Shown here: in pieces, positions 1 to 8,386 of the stretch
Layout: every line of letters begins with the position of its first letter
How positions within the stretch are numbered: position 1 is the first letter of the stretch
Assembly: GCA_026399025.1 (NCBI GenBank)
Contig: JAPLRU010000110.1
Location: 1 to 38,739 of the forward strand
DNA from: Methylobacter sp.
GTDB lineage: Bacteria; Pseudomonadota; Gammaproteobacteria; Methylococcales; Methylomonadaceae
Reading direction: 5' to 3'
DNA: 38,739 nt
The notes under the pieces: generated by a model
Seen by the model: only the letters and a program-made list of their open reading frames with translations
Told to the model about the DNA's origin: nothing
Databases searched by the model: none
Program-made: the position numbers and the translations under genes

Positions 1-63
1 ATCGTCAACAACACTGTCGTAGCGGGTTTATTTGCTGAGTTTTTTGCTGCCCAAAGAAAATGA
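1..63 (+). CDS. C-terminal end of an unidentified protein (partial)
   Basis: Frame 1 is open from the window edge to a TGA at 61-63 and encodes 20 residues (IVNNTVVAGLFAEFFAAQRK). The composition looks like a genuine protein tail. It is followed by a run of eight T at about 92-99 that could belong to a transcription stop. Too little is visible to name a family, and a chance open frame cannot be excluded. Confidence 0.3.
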   Translation: MVNNTVVAGLFAEFFAAQRK

Positions 64-118
64 TTTTTTAAAGGCGAAAAAACTGTCAAGCTTTTTTTTG
101 ATTTTGTAATGAAAACAA

Positions 119-682
119 TTGGGGCGAGTAGTTACAGAAAATTTTAATAAATCTTGGGAGCGCTATCTAAGCGGCTTTTCATTTAACAAACTCAAAGCTG
201 AAATGGCGAAACAACAAACGGAGTTCTCGCAGAAATTGAGTGATACCGTTGCTAGCTTAAGTGGACGATTGTTTAGTCTGCCGATTTCCATTGCGGGAAT
301 TGCCTTACTTGAAAGAGCGGAATCATCTGTTGCTAATTGGTTTTATTTGGTAAGCAGCCTGTTAATTTCGTATATGGTTTTCAGAGCGATAAAATTGCAA
401 CAAGTGAACTTAGAGAACGTTCAAGCCAGCTATAAAATGGCCTTTTCAGAGTTTCAACAAAAAACAGGTGAGAAAGATAGCGCCATTCAACAGGAACTTC
501 AAAACGTTATAGCAAGACTAGATGGAACGTTTTCTCAATTAGCTAGAGAATTAAAAGGTTATAGTTTTATAGCTTGGGCGCCTCTACTTGCTGCTATTGC
601 TTATATGATTTTTAAATCGTATCAGACCGATAATTATCCTCAAATTTTTATTGCTTGGCTTTATACAACGCTTCTTGGTTGA
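119..682 (+). CDS. Hypothetical two-region membrane protein with coiled coil
   Basis: I do not recognise the family. The 187-residue frame has an amphipathic N-terminus, a hydrophobic region at about residues 50-95 (two closely spaced segments), a Gln/Glu-rich helical stretch at about 95-145 that looks like a coiled coil, and a C-terminal hydrophobic region at about 148-187. The only start in frame near the 5' end is TTG at 119. An ATG at 109 lies one base out of frame: removing one A from the run at 111-115 would give MKQLGRVV joined to this frame. The gene may therefore use TTG, or be frameshifted at its very start. No clear Shine-Dalgarno is seen before either codon. It may be an accessory gene, since it sits next to mobile-element debris. 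Confidence 0.5.
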   Translation: MGRVVTENFNKSWERYLSGFSFNKLKAEMAKQQTEFSQKLSDTVASLSGRLFSLPISIAGIALLERAESSVANWFYLVSSLLISYMVFRAIKLQQVNLENVQASYKMAFSEFQQKTGEKDSAIQQELQNVIARLDGTFSQLARELKGYSFIAWAPLLAAIAYMIFKSYQTDNYPQIFIAWLYTTLLG

Positions 683-759
683 ACCTAGAAAATCTATCAT
701 CCCTGCCCCACTTAAGACTCATGCCTTATATCAAGAAGCAAATAGCCCGGATAAAGCTT

Positions 760-802
760 GCGGAATCCAGGGATTCATTGCTTCGATTATCCCGTATTCC
801 GC
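760..802. repeat. Imperfect palindrome (hairpin repeat)
   Basis: GCGGAATCCAGGGAT at 760-774 is nearly the reverse complement of ATCCCGTATTCCGC at 789-802, with a loop of about 14 bases. It sits between the orphan membrane ORF and the VapC remnant and looks like a dispersed palindromic repeat. It has no T tract, so a terminator role is not supported. Confidence 0.5.
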
Positions 803-870
803 TACGCTATATACAAGTTACGCCTGATAAACTCTGTTCATAAATTGAGTTATTGCAAAAACTACAATCT

Positions 871-1137
871 TTAAGGCTCAACCCAATTTTCAACCTGCAA
901 ACCTTCAACACGAATAAACTCCCGCTCGTTGTTAGTAACCAATATCCAGCCTTCCGAGCGTACATGAGCTGCAAGCCAAAGATCGTTGTGGCCGATGATC
1001 TGCCCGCTACTGTGCAGGGCTGCGCGGATTTGGCCATGGTGTTCTCCGGCGGCTTAAGGAAGCGGGGCGACCTGGATCACCGCTTCAAGTTGGTTGATAG
1101 AAGCCAGTGCGCGTTCGCGGGACTGGCGAAAACGTAG
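871..1137 (-). pseudogene. VapC-like PIN-domain toxin remnant
   Basis: Reading the minus strand gives a C-terminal VapC-like segment with the typical HNDLWLAAHVRSEGW and LVTNNEREFIRVEGL stretches, ending in VENWVEP and a TAA at 871-873. In VapC ribonucleases the Asp of NDLW and the Asn/Glu-rich end are parts of the PIN fold that cuts tRNA or rRNA. Upstream in the same frame an ordinary VapC segment (SRERALASINQLEAV) is followed by an in-frame TAA just after VAPLP, where homologues continue. The N-terminal part with the first catalytic Asp is missing, and the sequence changes to transposase-like DNA near 1140. No VapB partner is present. This is a broken, truncated toxin gene and almost certainly inactive. 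Confidence 0.75.
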
Positions 1138-1175
1138 AAAATGGCAATTTTTTTTGCCTTGTCCAAACGAAAACG

Positions 1176-1373
1176 CCGCCGACCGATTTAAACGCCCGTA
1201 AATGGAATGTGATTCGCGATCTGTCGCCTGGTCGACTGATCGTCAACCTACGGAAAATACTCAACGCCATTTTCTATATCGCCCGGCGTGGTTGCGCCTG
1301 GCGTTTGTTGCCGATGGACGACTTTCCGCCGCACCACACCGTCGTTACCCTACGTCAGCATAAACTTGACTAA
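1176..1373 (+). pseudogene. IS5-type (DUF4096) transposase N-terminal remnant
   Basis: The frame encodes a TDLN..KWNVIRDL start, then VNLRKILNAIFYIARRGCAWRLLP and DDFPPHHTV. These match the N-terminal DNA-binding region of IS5-family transposases (family knowledge). After about residue 88 the frame ends at TAA 1371-1373 and no DDE catalytic domain follows. The Gly/Pro-rich linker normally present before VNLRK is also shortened. It abuts the VapC remnant, so insertion of this element probably broke that gene before both decayed. I could not define terminal inverted repeats. Confidence 0.7.
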
Positions 1374-1479
1374 AAATAATTGGGAAACGAACTTTATCTC
1401 GTTTTAGTCTGGAAGCTTAAAATCCATAAAAATAAAACATACTTAATTATCAATATGTTAAATAATTACAAAAAGTGTT

Positions 1480-2151
1480 TTAGGGGTGCAAAATGTCGGG
1501 GCCAATCATCAACTCCCGAAAATCCTCAATAGCAAGATAGCCGCTGATCTCTTTTTTCGGCTGCCGGGTATCGGGCTTGCTCACTGCAATTAAATGGGCT
1601 ATGCCGAACTGTCTGGCCGCATTAAGAACCGCCAAGCTGTCGTCGACCAACAATGTGCGTTGCTTTTCAAACGGGATGCGCTGTTGCAACAAGCGCCAAA
1701 AATCCGCGTGTTCCTTTGCAAAACCTACATCATGCGAACTGATAATGCCGTCGAAAAACGGCTGTAAGCAGGTTTTTTCCATCTTAAGCCCTAAGCTGTC
1801 GCGATGGGCGTTAGTGACTAAATAGACTTTTTTGGGCGAGCGATGCACTTTTTCCAGAAACTCCGCGACATGGGGTAACACCGCAATCAGCCCGGAAATT
1901 TCCGCCTTCAATCCTGCAATATCCAGCGCTAAAACTTCACTCCAGTAATCCAGGCAATACCATTCCAGTTTGCCTTCCATGCTTTTAAAGCGCGGCTCCA
2001 GTTGCTGCTTGGCGGCGGCTATCGATAAGCCGTGCTTTTCGGCGAATTTAAGCGGCACAAACTCCTTCCAGAAATGATTATCGAAATTCAAATCCAGCAG
2101 GGTTCCATCCATATCCAGTAAAACGGTGTTAACTTTATTCCAATCAATCAT
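1480..2151 (-). CDS. yrfG: GMP/IMP nucleotidase (HAD superfamily)
   Basis: This 223-residue protein removes phosphate from purine mononucleotides in the cytoplasm. HAD motif I is visible as LLDMDGTLLDLNFDN (about residues 11-25), with both catalytic Asp residues. Motif II is LVTNAHRDS (about 112-120) and motif IV is LLVDDSLAVL (about 167-176). The WYCLDYWS segment in the cap is typical of YrfG. Length fits the family. The ATG at 2149-2151 starts immediately before the HAD core. The gene is divergent from nudE with 45 bp between start codons, and the pairing of two nucleotide-cleaning enzymes is common in gammaproteobacteria. Confidence 0.88.
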   Translation of the reverse strand: MIDWNKVNTVLLDMDGTLLDLNFDNHFWKEFVPLKFAEKHGLSIAAAKQQLEPRFKSMEGKLEWYCLDYWSEVLALDIAGLKAEISGLIAVLPHVAEFLEKVHRSPKKVYLVTNAHRDSLGLKMEKTCLQPFFDGIISSHDVGFAKEHADFWRLLQQRIPFEKQRTLLVDDSLAVLNAARQFGIAHLIAVSKPDTRQPKKEISGYLAIEDFRELMIGPDILHP

Positions 2152-2196
2152 CAGAGTGCGTTATATTGGTAAAAAAATATTTCATAAAATAGCACA

Positions 2197-2652
2197 ATGG
2201 CTAAAAAACCGATCATTCTTAATAAAACCACTATCGCGACCAGCCGATTATTCCGCATCGAAGCGCTGGAGATTGAATTTAGCAATGGTCAGCTGCGTAA
2301 TTACGAACGCTTGGCCCGCGGCCATTCCGGCAGTGGCGCGGTGCTGATCGTGCCGATGCTGGATGCTGAAACAGTGTTGTTAATCCGGGAATATTCGGCC
2401 GGTGTGCATCGTTATGAACTGGGCTTGCCCAAGGGCAAAACCGATGCCGGCGAATCTTTCTTGGAAGCCGCGAATCGGGAGCTTAAAGAAGAAGTCGGCT
2501 TTGGCGCGCGAAACCTGCATCATTTAAGCTCGTTGTCTATCGCGCCGTCTTATCTGGAACACATGACCGAGATTATCATCGCGCAGGATTTGTATGCCGA
2601 AAAACTGGAAGGCGATGAGCCGGAAGAATTGGAAGTGATTCCCTGGAAATGA
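2197..2652 (+). CDS. nudE: ADP compounds hydrolase NudE with damaged C-terminus
   Basis: A Nudix hydrolase acting on ADP-ribose, NADH and diadenosine-type substrates. The complete Nudix box runs from GKTDAGE to REL.EEVGF (about residues 83-105), so the catalytic core is present. The frame stops at TGA 2650-2652 right after VIPWK, at 151 residues, whereas NudE proteins are usually about 180-190. One base earlier, in another frame, 2649-2696 encodes MIAALFMAQEYFKAL, which looks like the normal family C-terminus (…SIAALFLAREWL…). The simplest reading is a deletion of roughly 45 bp that also shifted the frame, removing the helix between these parts. Activity may survive because the box is intact. 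Divergent from yrfG. Confidence 0.8.
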   Translation: MAKKPIILNKTTIATSRLFRIEALEIEFSNGQLRNYERLARGHSGSGAVLIVPMLDAETVLLIREYSAGVHRYELGLPKGKTDAGESFLEAANRELKEEVGFGARNLHHLSSLSIAPSYLEHMTEIIIAQDLYAEKLEGDEPEELEVIPWK

Positions 2653-2696
2653 TTGCCGCGCTGTTTATGGCGCAGGAATATTTTAAAGCGCTGTAA
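2649..2696 (+). pseudogene. Detached C-terminal piece of nudE
   Basis: A 15-codon stretch ending in TAA at 2694-2696 encodes IAALFMAQEYFKAL, resembling the last helix of NudE-family Nudix proteins. It overlaps the premature stop of nudE by four bases in a different frame, and no independent ribosome binding site is visible. I treat it as the separated tail of the preceding gene, not as a gene. Confidence 0.6.
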
Positions 2697-2733
2697 CGGC
2701 GTTGTTACAAAACCAAATCGCTGTAGAACCGGT

Positions 2734-3117
2734 TCAGAACCAGCCCAGGCGCTCGCAAGCGTTATAGACAATGTACGCGCCAAGTCCGCAAACGAAGAGG
2801 CCGAAGATAAGACTGAGTTGCGGCCCCTCCATTCGGTTCGCCAGATAAGCGCCCAACCACGCCCCCAGGAACATAGTTGCCGCCAGAATGCCGGCGGCTT
2901 TCACGTCGACGTTTCCATGCCGGTAATATTCGAAGGCTGCGGCGAGACCGATGGGAGGAAGCAACACTGCAATGGCGGTTCCGGTTGCCATATGCTGAGA
3001 AAAACCGGCCCAATACATAAGCGCGGGAACGATGACAATGCCTCCGCCAATACCGAAGAAACCCGCCATGATGCCGCCGAAAATACCGATAATCACGAAA
3101 ATGAGCCATGAAGGCAT
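2734..3117 (-). CDS. TauE/SafE-family membrane protein, half length
   Basis: A 127-residue integral membrane protein with four hydrophobic segments. The first is FVIIGIFGGIMAGFFGIGGG, carrying the Gly-rich signature of TauE/SafE anion exporters; others include a MATGTAIAVLLPP segment and a closing LIFGLFVCGLGAYIVY. Full TauE/SafE proteins of about 250 residues contain two such halves, so this must work as a dimer or with a partner, or be a remnant. The start at 3115-3117 is preceded by a good AAGGAG about seven bases upstream, better than the longer upstream frame starting at 3189. Exported substrate (sulfite, sulfoacetate or other anion) cannot be told from sequence. Confidence 0.8.
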   Translation of the reverse strand: MPSWLIFVIIGIFGGIMAGFFGIGGGIVIVPALMYWAGFSQHMATGTAIAVLLPPIGLAAAFEYYRHGNVDVKAAGILAATMFLGAWLGAYLANRMEGPQLSLIFGLFVCGLGAYIVYNACERLGWF

Positions 3118-3201
3118 GCGATTCTCCTTGTTAATAAGCCGTATAGTTGATGCCGCGCTAAGGTGTTGGGCTAGTAAGACAGGCATCAATGTAATTATTC
3201 A

Positions 3202-3283
3202 CCTCCCCCTTTGAAAAAGGGGGATTGAGGGGGATTTATTTAAAAAATCTCCCCTAACCCCTCTTTTTCAAAGAGGGGGACTG
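3202..3283. repeat. Dispersed inverted repeat (CCCCCTTTGAAAAAGGGGG type)
   Basis: Two related arms face each other: CTCCCCCTTTGAAAAAGGGG on the left and, inverted, CCCCTCTTTGAAAAAGAGGGG on the right, separated by ATTTATTTAAAAAATCT. The whole 82-bp unit can fold on itself. It lies between the convergent ends/starts of the TauE gene and recG. This style of intergenic palindrome is widespread in several proteobacterial genomes and resembles a non-autonomous miniature element. Confidence 0.75.
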
Positions 3284-3311
3284 AATAGCTACGCTTCGTC
3301 TACCACTTAAA

Positions 3312-5411
3312 TTAAACCTCCGAATATTCCGTAGACGCGCCCAGCCAGCGGTCGCACAAGGGCTGTACGGCTTCCGGCGAGCTGGCGAAAAAACTGTCGC
3401 CGAGCTGTTGAACGGCGGCCAGCACATCGGCATCGCGTGCCAAGTCGGCGATTTTAAAATGCATTTGCCCGGTTTGCCGGGTACCCATGACTTCGCCGGG
3501 GCCGCGTAATTCCAAATCTTTTTCGGCAATCACAAAGCCGTCGTTACTGTCCCGCAATACCCCCAGACGATGGCGGGCGGTATCCGATAAAGGCGCTTGA
3601 TACATCAGAAGGCAATAACTGTCGTCGCTGCCGCGACCGACCCGGCCGCGCAATTGATGCAGCTGGGACAGACCCAAGCGTTCCGGGTTTTCGATGATCA
3701 TCAAACCGGCATTGGGCACATCGACGCCGACTTCTATGACTGTGGTGGCGACCAGCAAATCCAGCCGATGGTTTTTAAAAGCCTGCATCACGGCGTCTTT
3801 TTCGGCGGATTTCATGCGCCCGTGAAGCAGTGCAACGCGCACGTTCGGTAAGGCTTGAGTCAGCATTTCGGCGGTTTTTTCGGCCGCTTCGCATTGCAGA
3901 ACTTCCGATTCTTCAATCAGCGTACAAACCCAATAGACCTGCTTTTTTTTATCGACCCAAGCGTTGATCCGGTCGATCACATCGGCGCGGCGCTCGGCCG
4001 GAATCACGCTGGTGACAATCGGCTTTCGGCCCGGCGGCAGCTCGTCGATGATGGAGATGTCCAGATCGGAATAGTGCAGCATCGCCAAAGTGCGCGGAAT
4101 CGGCGTGGCGGTCATGACTAATTGATGCGGCTTGACGCCGCCCTGCCGGCCTTTTTCTCTGAGCGCCAGCCGCTGATGCACGCCGAAACGGTGTTGTTCA
4201 TCAATAATAACCAGGCCGAGACGATGAAAGTTCACGCTGTCCTGAAATAAAGCGTGCGTGCCGATGATAATCCCCGCCTGACCGTTCTCCAGCGCTTGTA
4301 AAACGTCTTTTCTGGCATTGCCCTTGAGTTGCCCGGTTAAGTACGCCACTTGGGTTTGAAAACTTTCGAACCAAAGACTGAAATTACGCATATGCTGTTC
4401 CGCCAACAACTCGGTCGGGGCCATCACCGCAACCTGATAACCCGCCGTTAACGCCAATAACGCCGCGTAAGCGGACACGACGGTTTTGCCGGAGCCGACG
4501 TCGCCTTGCACCAAGCGCATCATCGGATGCTGTTGGCGACAGTCGGCCTCGATTTCTGCAATGACGCGTTGCTGCGCGTGGGTGAGTTTAAACGGCAGGG
4601 CGCGAATGAAATGCGCTGCGGCGGTGTTTCCGTCCGCCGTTTCCGAGAAAGACGGCGCTTGCCAGGCTTTGCTTTTATTTCGGGAGCGTCGCAGGCTTAA
4701 ATAATGCGCCAGCAGCTCTTCAAAGGCCAGCCGTTTGAGCGCGGGTACGCTGCCGTTTTGTAAAGCCAGGGCCGACACCGATTCATCCGGCGCATGAAGC
4801 GTCCTGATCGCATCGGCAAGCGCGGGATAACGGCATTGTTTCAGGATTGACTCGGGTATCCAGTCGGTCAGCAGCTCGGGGTGCTGGTCGCACAGGTCTA
4901 AAGCCTGCTTGACCGCTTTACGGATAACATTCTGGCTGAGGCCTTCGGTCAGCGGATAAACCGGGGTCAGGCGCGTTTCCGTGACGCAATCGCCGATATC
5001 GGCGATCACTTTGTATTCGGGGTGGATCATCTCCAGTCCGGCAAAGCCGTAGCGCACTTCGGCAAAACAACTGAGCGGCGTACCGGGTTTCAGCGCGTTA
5101 TGCTGGTTGGCGGTAAAGTGGAAGAACCTCAGGTTGATAAAGCCGGTGCCGTCGCCGATTCGGCAGATCAAGCTTTTTCGGCCTCGGGGCAACACGTCGA
5201 TAAATTCGACTTTGCCGCTGACCAGCACGGTCATGCCCGGTTTTAACGCGCCGATAGGATAGACGCGGGTCCGGTCTTCGTAACGCAAGGGAAGATGAAA
5301 AAGCAAATCCTGAATAACGCAAAGGCCGAGTTTTTGCAGCCGGTTCGCGGTTTGCGCGCCTATCCCTGTTAAAATGCCGACGGGTTGATTCAAGGGATTC
5401 GGAGTTTTCAT
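3312..5411 (-). CDS. recG: ATP-dependent DNA helicase RecG
   Basis: A monomeric fork-remodelling helicase that reverses stalled replication forks and acts on Holliday junctions and R-loops. At 699 residues it matches the family's usual length of about 690. Visible in order: N-terminal helical and OB/wedge domain (about 1-165), Walker A GDVGSGKT (303-310), the Walker B variant DEQHRFG (404-410), MTATPIPRT (motif III), then the C-terminal motor with QLRGRVGRG (motif VI), followed by the TRG-like segment. All motifs are intact. The start at 5411 is followed by PVGILTGIGAQTANRLQKLG, typical for RecG. It is last in the rpoZ-spoT-ridA-recG series, 40 bp after ridA. Confidence 0.97.
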   Translation of the reverse strand: MKTPNPLNQPVGILTGIGAQTANRLQKLGLCVIQDLLFHLPLRYEDRTRVYPIGALKPGMTVLVSGKVEFIDVLPRGRKSLICRIGDGTGFINLRFFHFTANQHNALKPGTPLSCFAEVRYGFAGLEMIHPEYKVIADIGDCVTETRLTPVYPLTEGLSQNVIRKAVKQALDLCDQHPELLTDWIPESILKQCRYPALADAIRTLHAPDESVSALALQNGSVPALKRLAFEELLAHYLSLRRSRNKSKAWQAPSFSETADGNTAAAHFIRALPFKLTHAQQRVIAEIEADCRQQHPMMRLVQGDVGSGKTVVSAYAALLALTAGYQVAVMAPTELLAEQHMRNFSLWFESFQTQVAYLTGQLKGNARKDVLQALENGQAGIIIGTHALFQDSVNFHRLGLVIIDEQHRFGVHQRLALREKGRQGGVKPHQLVMTATPIPRTLAMLHYSDLDISIIDELPPGRKPIVTSVIPAERRADVIDRINAWVDKKKQVYWVCTLIEESEVLQCEAAEKTAEMLTQALPNVRVALLHGRMKSAEKDAVMQAFKNHRLDLLVATTVIEVGVDVPNAGLMIIENPERLGLSQLHQLRGRVGRGSDDSYCLLMYQAPLSDTARHRLGVLRDSNDGFVIAEKDLELRGPGEVMGTRQTGQMHFKIADLARDADVLAAVQQLGDSFFASSPEAVQPLCDRWLGASTEYSEV

Positions 5412-5451
5412 GCAACGACCATTCAGCGCTTAGAAAACGAGCATCCGCTAA

Positions 5452-5856
5452 TCAGCCGGCCGGATATTCCTGCGGCTTTAAAACCATAATCGCATCCATT
5501 TCCACGTCGGCGGCTTTAGGCAAAGCGGCAACGCCGATAGCGGCGCGGGCGGGGTAAGGTTCCTGGAAATAACGCCCCATAATTTCGTTAACTAACGGAA
5601 AATGCGCCAAATCGGTCAAAAAAACATTTAATTTAACGATGTCCGAAAAATCGCCGCCGGCCGCTTCCGCAACCGCTTGCAGATTATCGAATACTTGTCT
5701 GATTTGCGCGCTTATATCGCCTTCAACCATCGTCATCGTTTCAGGCACCAACGGAATTTGTCCGGAAAGGTAAACCGTATGATCGATTTTGACGGCTTGC
5801 GAATAGGTGCCGATAGCTTGCGGGGCTTTATCGGTGCGAATGATGTGTTTGCTCAT
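5452..5856 (-). CDS. ridA: 2-iminobutanoate/2-iminopropanoate deaminase RidA
   Basis: RidA hydrolyses reactive enamine/imine intermediates released by PLP enzymes, protecting cells from metabolite damage. The 134-residue protein shows the family marks: [12 protein letters not shown] near the N-terminus (about 12-23), YLSGQIPL (about 29-36), the [15 protein letters not shown] region, and the [21 protein letters not shown] tail containing the conserved Arg that binds the substrate carboxylate and the Glu near the active site. Length and start are standard. It lies 10 bp downstream of spoT, so the two are probably co-transcribed, an arrangement common in gammaproteobacteria. Confidence 0.95.
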   Translation of the reverse strand: MSKHIIRTDKAPQAIGTYSQAVKIDHTVYLSGQIPLVPETMTMVEGDISAQIRQVFDNLQAVAEAAGGDFSDIVKLNVFLTDLAHFPLVNEIMGRYFQEPYPARAAIGVAALPKAADVEMDAIMVLKPQEYPAG

Positions 5857-5866
5857 GTTCGATCCT

Positions 5867-8035
5867 TTAGGCTTTTATGCGGGTAATTTTTAAAACGATG
5901 GATAATTCTTTCAGGCGCCGCATAATTTTGGCTAAATGCACTCGGTCTTTGACGGTTAAGGTGATTAAATCGACGCAAATACGGTCATCTTGATCGACCA
6001 CGGTAACGTTTTCGATATTGGAATTCTGTTCGGAAATGGTCGAAGCGATGGTCGCCAGCGCGCCGCGCTGATTGAGTATTTCTATGCGGATTTCAACCGA
6101 AAAATCGCCGGTAACGTCTTGGCTCCATTCGACATCGAGCCAGTTGGTTTGTTTTTTTCTGACCACGCTGCTGTTACGGCATTCGTGATGATGCACGACG
6201 ATGCCTTTGCCGGGATTGAAATAGCCGATAATCGAATCGCCCGGAATCGGCCTGCAACATTTAGCCAAGGTAATAACCATGCCTTCCGTACCCTTGATAA
6301 CCAACGGCTTTCTTTGGGCTTGCTCGTTGTCATTCAATTTGATCGAGGCGTTCATATCGTCTTGGGCGATGCGTTTGGCGACCAAAAACGGCATTTTATT
6401 GCCCAAACCTATATCTTCAAGCAAGTCATCCAGCGAAAGCTTGGACATAATCTGAAGCAAGGCTTGAATTTTGGTTTTGCTGATATGTTCCAAATGCAAA
6501 TGCATGGCTTGCAGCTCTTTTTCCAGCAAGCGTCGACCCAAGCTAATAGCTTCTTGTTGTTTAAAATGTTTCAGGTAATTGCGGATACCGGAGCGGGCTT
6601 TAGCGGTAATCACATAATTAAGCCACAGCGGATTGGGCCTCGCCCACGATGCGGTAATGACTTCGACGGTGACGCCGTTTTCCAGTTTGGTTTGCAAGGG
6701 TACCAGCTGTTTGTCGATCCGGGCGGAAACGCAGGCATTGCCTAGGTCGGTATGCACGGCGTAGGCAAAATCGATAATGGTGGCGCCGCGCGGCAATTTA
6801 ATAATCGAGCCTTGCGGCGTAAAAATAAAGACTTCCTGCGGAAACAGGTCGACTTTCAGGTTGTCGATAAATTCCAGCGAATCGCCTGCGGATTTTTGGA
6901 TTTCCAGTAAATCCCTCAGCCATTCGTTGGCGCGGTCCTGGAACGATTCGGTTTTATCGTCATCGGATTTATACAGCCAGTGCGCGGCGATGCCCGACTC
7001 CGACATGCGGTGCATTTCATGGGTTCTGATTTGAATCTCAATGGGTACGCCGTAGGGCCCCATTAAAATCGAGTGCAGGGATTGGTAACCGTTGGCTTTG
7101 GGTAACGCGATATAGTCTTTGAAGCGTCCGGGAATCGGTTTGTACAAATTATGCATAACGCCCAGGACGCGGTAACAGGTATCCACATTTTCGCAAAAAA
7201 TCCTGAACGCATAGACATCGAAAACATCGGCCAGGGAAATCTTTTTGTTGAGCATTTTTTTATAAATGCTGTAAAGGTTTTTTTCCCGTCCGGCCACGTC
7301 GCATTTAATAGCGGCTTCGTGCAAACGGTTTTTTATGGTGCTTTCGATGATGTCGACAATTTTGCGGCGGTTGCCCCGCGCTTTTTTTACCGCGCTATTC
7401 AATACCGCGTGCCGCATCGGATACATCGCCTCAAAACTCAGCGCTTCGAGTTTTTGCCGGATATTGTTCATGCCCAGACGATTGGCGATGGGGGCGTATA
7501 TGTCCAGCGTTTCCCGGGCAATACGACGTTTTTTGGCTGGGGGCATGACGCCTAGAGTCTGCATATTGTGCAGCCGGTCTGCCAGTTTGACGATAATGAC
7601 GCGTAAATCCTTAGCCATCGCCAGAAACATTTTGCGTACATTTTCCGCTTGCGCTTCGGCATGCGATTTACTGTCGATCTTGCTTAATTTGGTTACTCCG
7701 TCAACCAGTTCGGCAACTTCCGCGCCGAACTGATCGGCCAGTTCTTTTTTACTGACCGGGGTGTCTTCTATCACATCATGAAGCAAAGCGGCCATGATGC
7801 CGTTGGCGTCCATGCGCATTTCCGCGAGGCTGATAGCGACGGAGACCGGGTGGCAAATATAGGCTTCGCCGCTTTTACGGAATTGACCTGCATGAGCGGC
7901 CGCGCCCACTTCATAAGCCCGGACGCACTGGTCAATTTGGCTGGGGTCCAGATAGCCGGACAAAGTCGCGCATAAACGCCGGATCAGTTTGTCCTGCGGG
8001 CGTTCCAGTTCGATCGGGTCGGCTATTTCCAGCAT
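5867..8035 (-). CDS. spoT: Bifunctional (p)ppGpp synthetase/hydrolase SpoT
   Basis: SpoT makes and degrades the alarmone (p)ppGpp. In the 722 residues one sees the HD hydrolase domain (CHPVSVA with His62, [10 protein letters not shown] with HD at 86-87), the synthetase domain with [19 protein letters not shown] and the [13 protein letters not shown] segment, then TGS ([19 protein letters not shown]), and a C-terminal ACT domain ([18 protein letters not shown]). The RFKD motif is the form seen in bifunctional Rel/SpoT enzymes; monofunctional RelA carries an acidic version. Both active sites look intact. It follows rpoZ by 12 bp, forming the classic rpoZ-spoT pair. Confidence 0.97.
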   Translation of the reverse strand: MLEIADPIELERPQDKLIRRLCATLSGYLDPSQIDQCVRAYEVGAAAHAGQFRKSGEAYICHPVSVAISLAEMRMDANGIMAALLHDVIEDTPVSKKELADQFGAEVAELVDGVTKLSKIDSKSHAEAQAENVRKMFLAMAKDLRVIIVKLADRLHNMQTLGVMPPAKKRRIARETLDIYAPIANRLGMNNIRQKLEALSFEAMYPMRHAVLNSAVKKARGNRRKIVDIIESTIKNRLHEAAIKCDVAGREKNLYSIYKKMLNKKISLADVFDVYAFRIFCENVDTCYRVLGVMHNLYKPIPGRFKDYIALPKANGYQSLHSILMGPYGVPIEIQIRTHEMHRMSESGIAAHWLYKSDDDKTESFQDRANEWLRDLLEIQKSAGDSLEFIDNLKVDLFPQEVFIFTPQGSIIKLPRGATIIDFAYAVHTDLGNACVSARIDKQLVPLQTKLENGVTVEVITASWARPNPLWLNYVITAKARSGIRNYLKHFKQQEAISLGRRLLEKELQAMHLHLEHISKTKIQALLQIMSKLSLDDLLEDIGLGNKMPFLVAKRIAQDDMNASIKLNDNEQAQRKPLVIKGTEGMVITLAKCCRPIPGDSIIGYFNPGKGIVVHHHECRNSSVVRKKQTNWLDVEWSQDVTGDFSVEIRIEILNQRGALATIASTISEQNSNIENVTVVDQDDRICVDLITLTVKDRVHLAKIMRRLKELSIVLKITRIKA

Positions 8036-8047
8036 AATATTTACAAA

Positions 8048-8293
8048 TTAAAACATCGAGTTAGACTGGTGCTCATGAGCTTCGCCGACACGATGCAAAA
8101 GATTAACGTTTTCAGGCGTAACATGGCCTGCTGCAATTTCACGCAACGCCACAACCGTATCTTTGTCTTTGCCGCGCGGGACGAATTCAGTCGCCCCATG
8201 GCTGAGCTGGCGCGCTCGGGTGCTGGCTAATAAAACCAGTTTGAAACGATTTTCAACATGTTCCAAACAATCTTCGATAGTGACTCTGGCCAT
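8048..8293 (-). CDS. rpoZ: RNA polymerase omega subunit
   Basis: The 81-residue omega subunit helps fold the beta-prime subunit and in proteobacteria forms part of a ppGpp binding site. The [20 protein letters not shown] start and STRARQLS segment are highly conserved. The [18 protein letters not shown] part is also typical. It directly precedes spoT, an apt pairing because its product helps RNA polymerase sense the alarmone that SpoT controls. The gmk gene that often precedes it is absent; pgk lies upstream instead, separated by a repeat. Confidence 0.97.
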   Translation of the reverse strand: MARVTIEDCLEHVENRFKLVLLASTRARQLSHGATEFVPRGKDKDTVVALREIAAGHVTPENVNLLHRVGEAHEHQSNSMF

Positions 8294-8316
8294 TTTTAAT
8301 CCTGATGCGTTGTAGT

Positions 8317-8382
8317 TAAGGCAAAAGGCAAAAGGCGAAAGGCAAAAGGTTTTTCGCCCTTCGCCTTTCGCCCTTCGCCTAA
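8317..8382. repeat. GGCAAAAGGC/GCCTTTCGCC inverted repeat element
   Basis: A left arm made of short GGCAAAA/GGCGAAA units meets an inverted right arm of TTCGCCC/TTCGCCT units around a GGTTTTT centre, giving a long imperfect hairpin of 66 bp. It fills the gap between the pgk stop and the rpoZ start, both on the minus strand, so it may lower read-through from pgk into rpoZ or simply be a mobile repeat. Confidence 0.7.
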
Positions 8383-8386
8383 CTTG

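Noticed and set aside
5990-6745. A 251-codon open frame on the plus strand opposite spoT
   Set aside because: Antisense shadow; low-complexity Phe/Asp/Gly-rich composition and no start signal, while spoT is intact.
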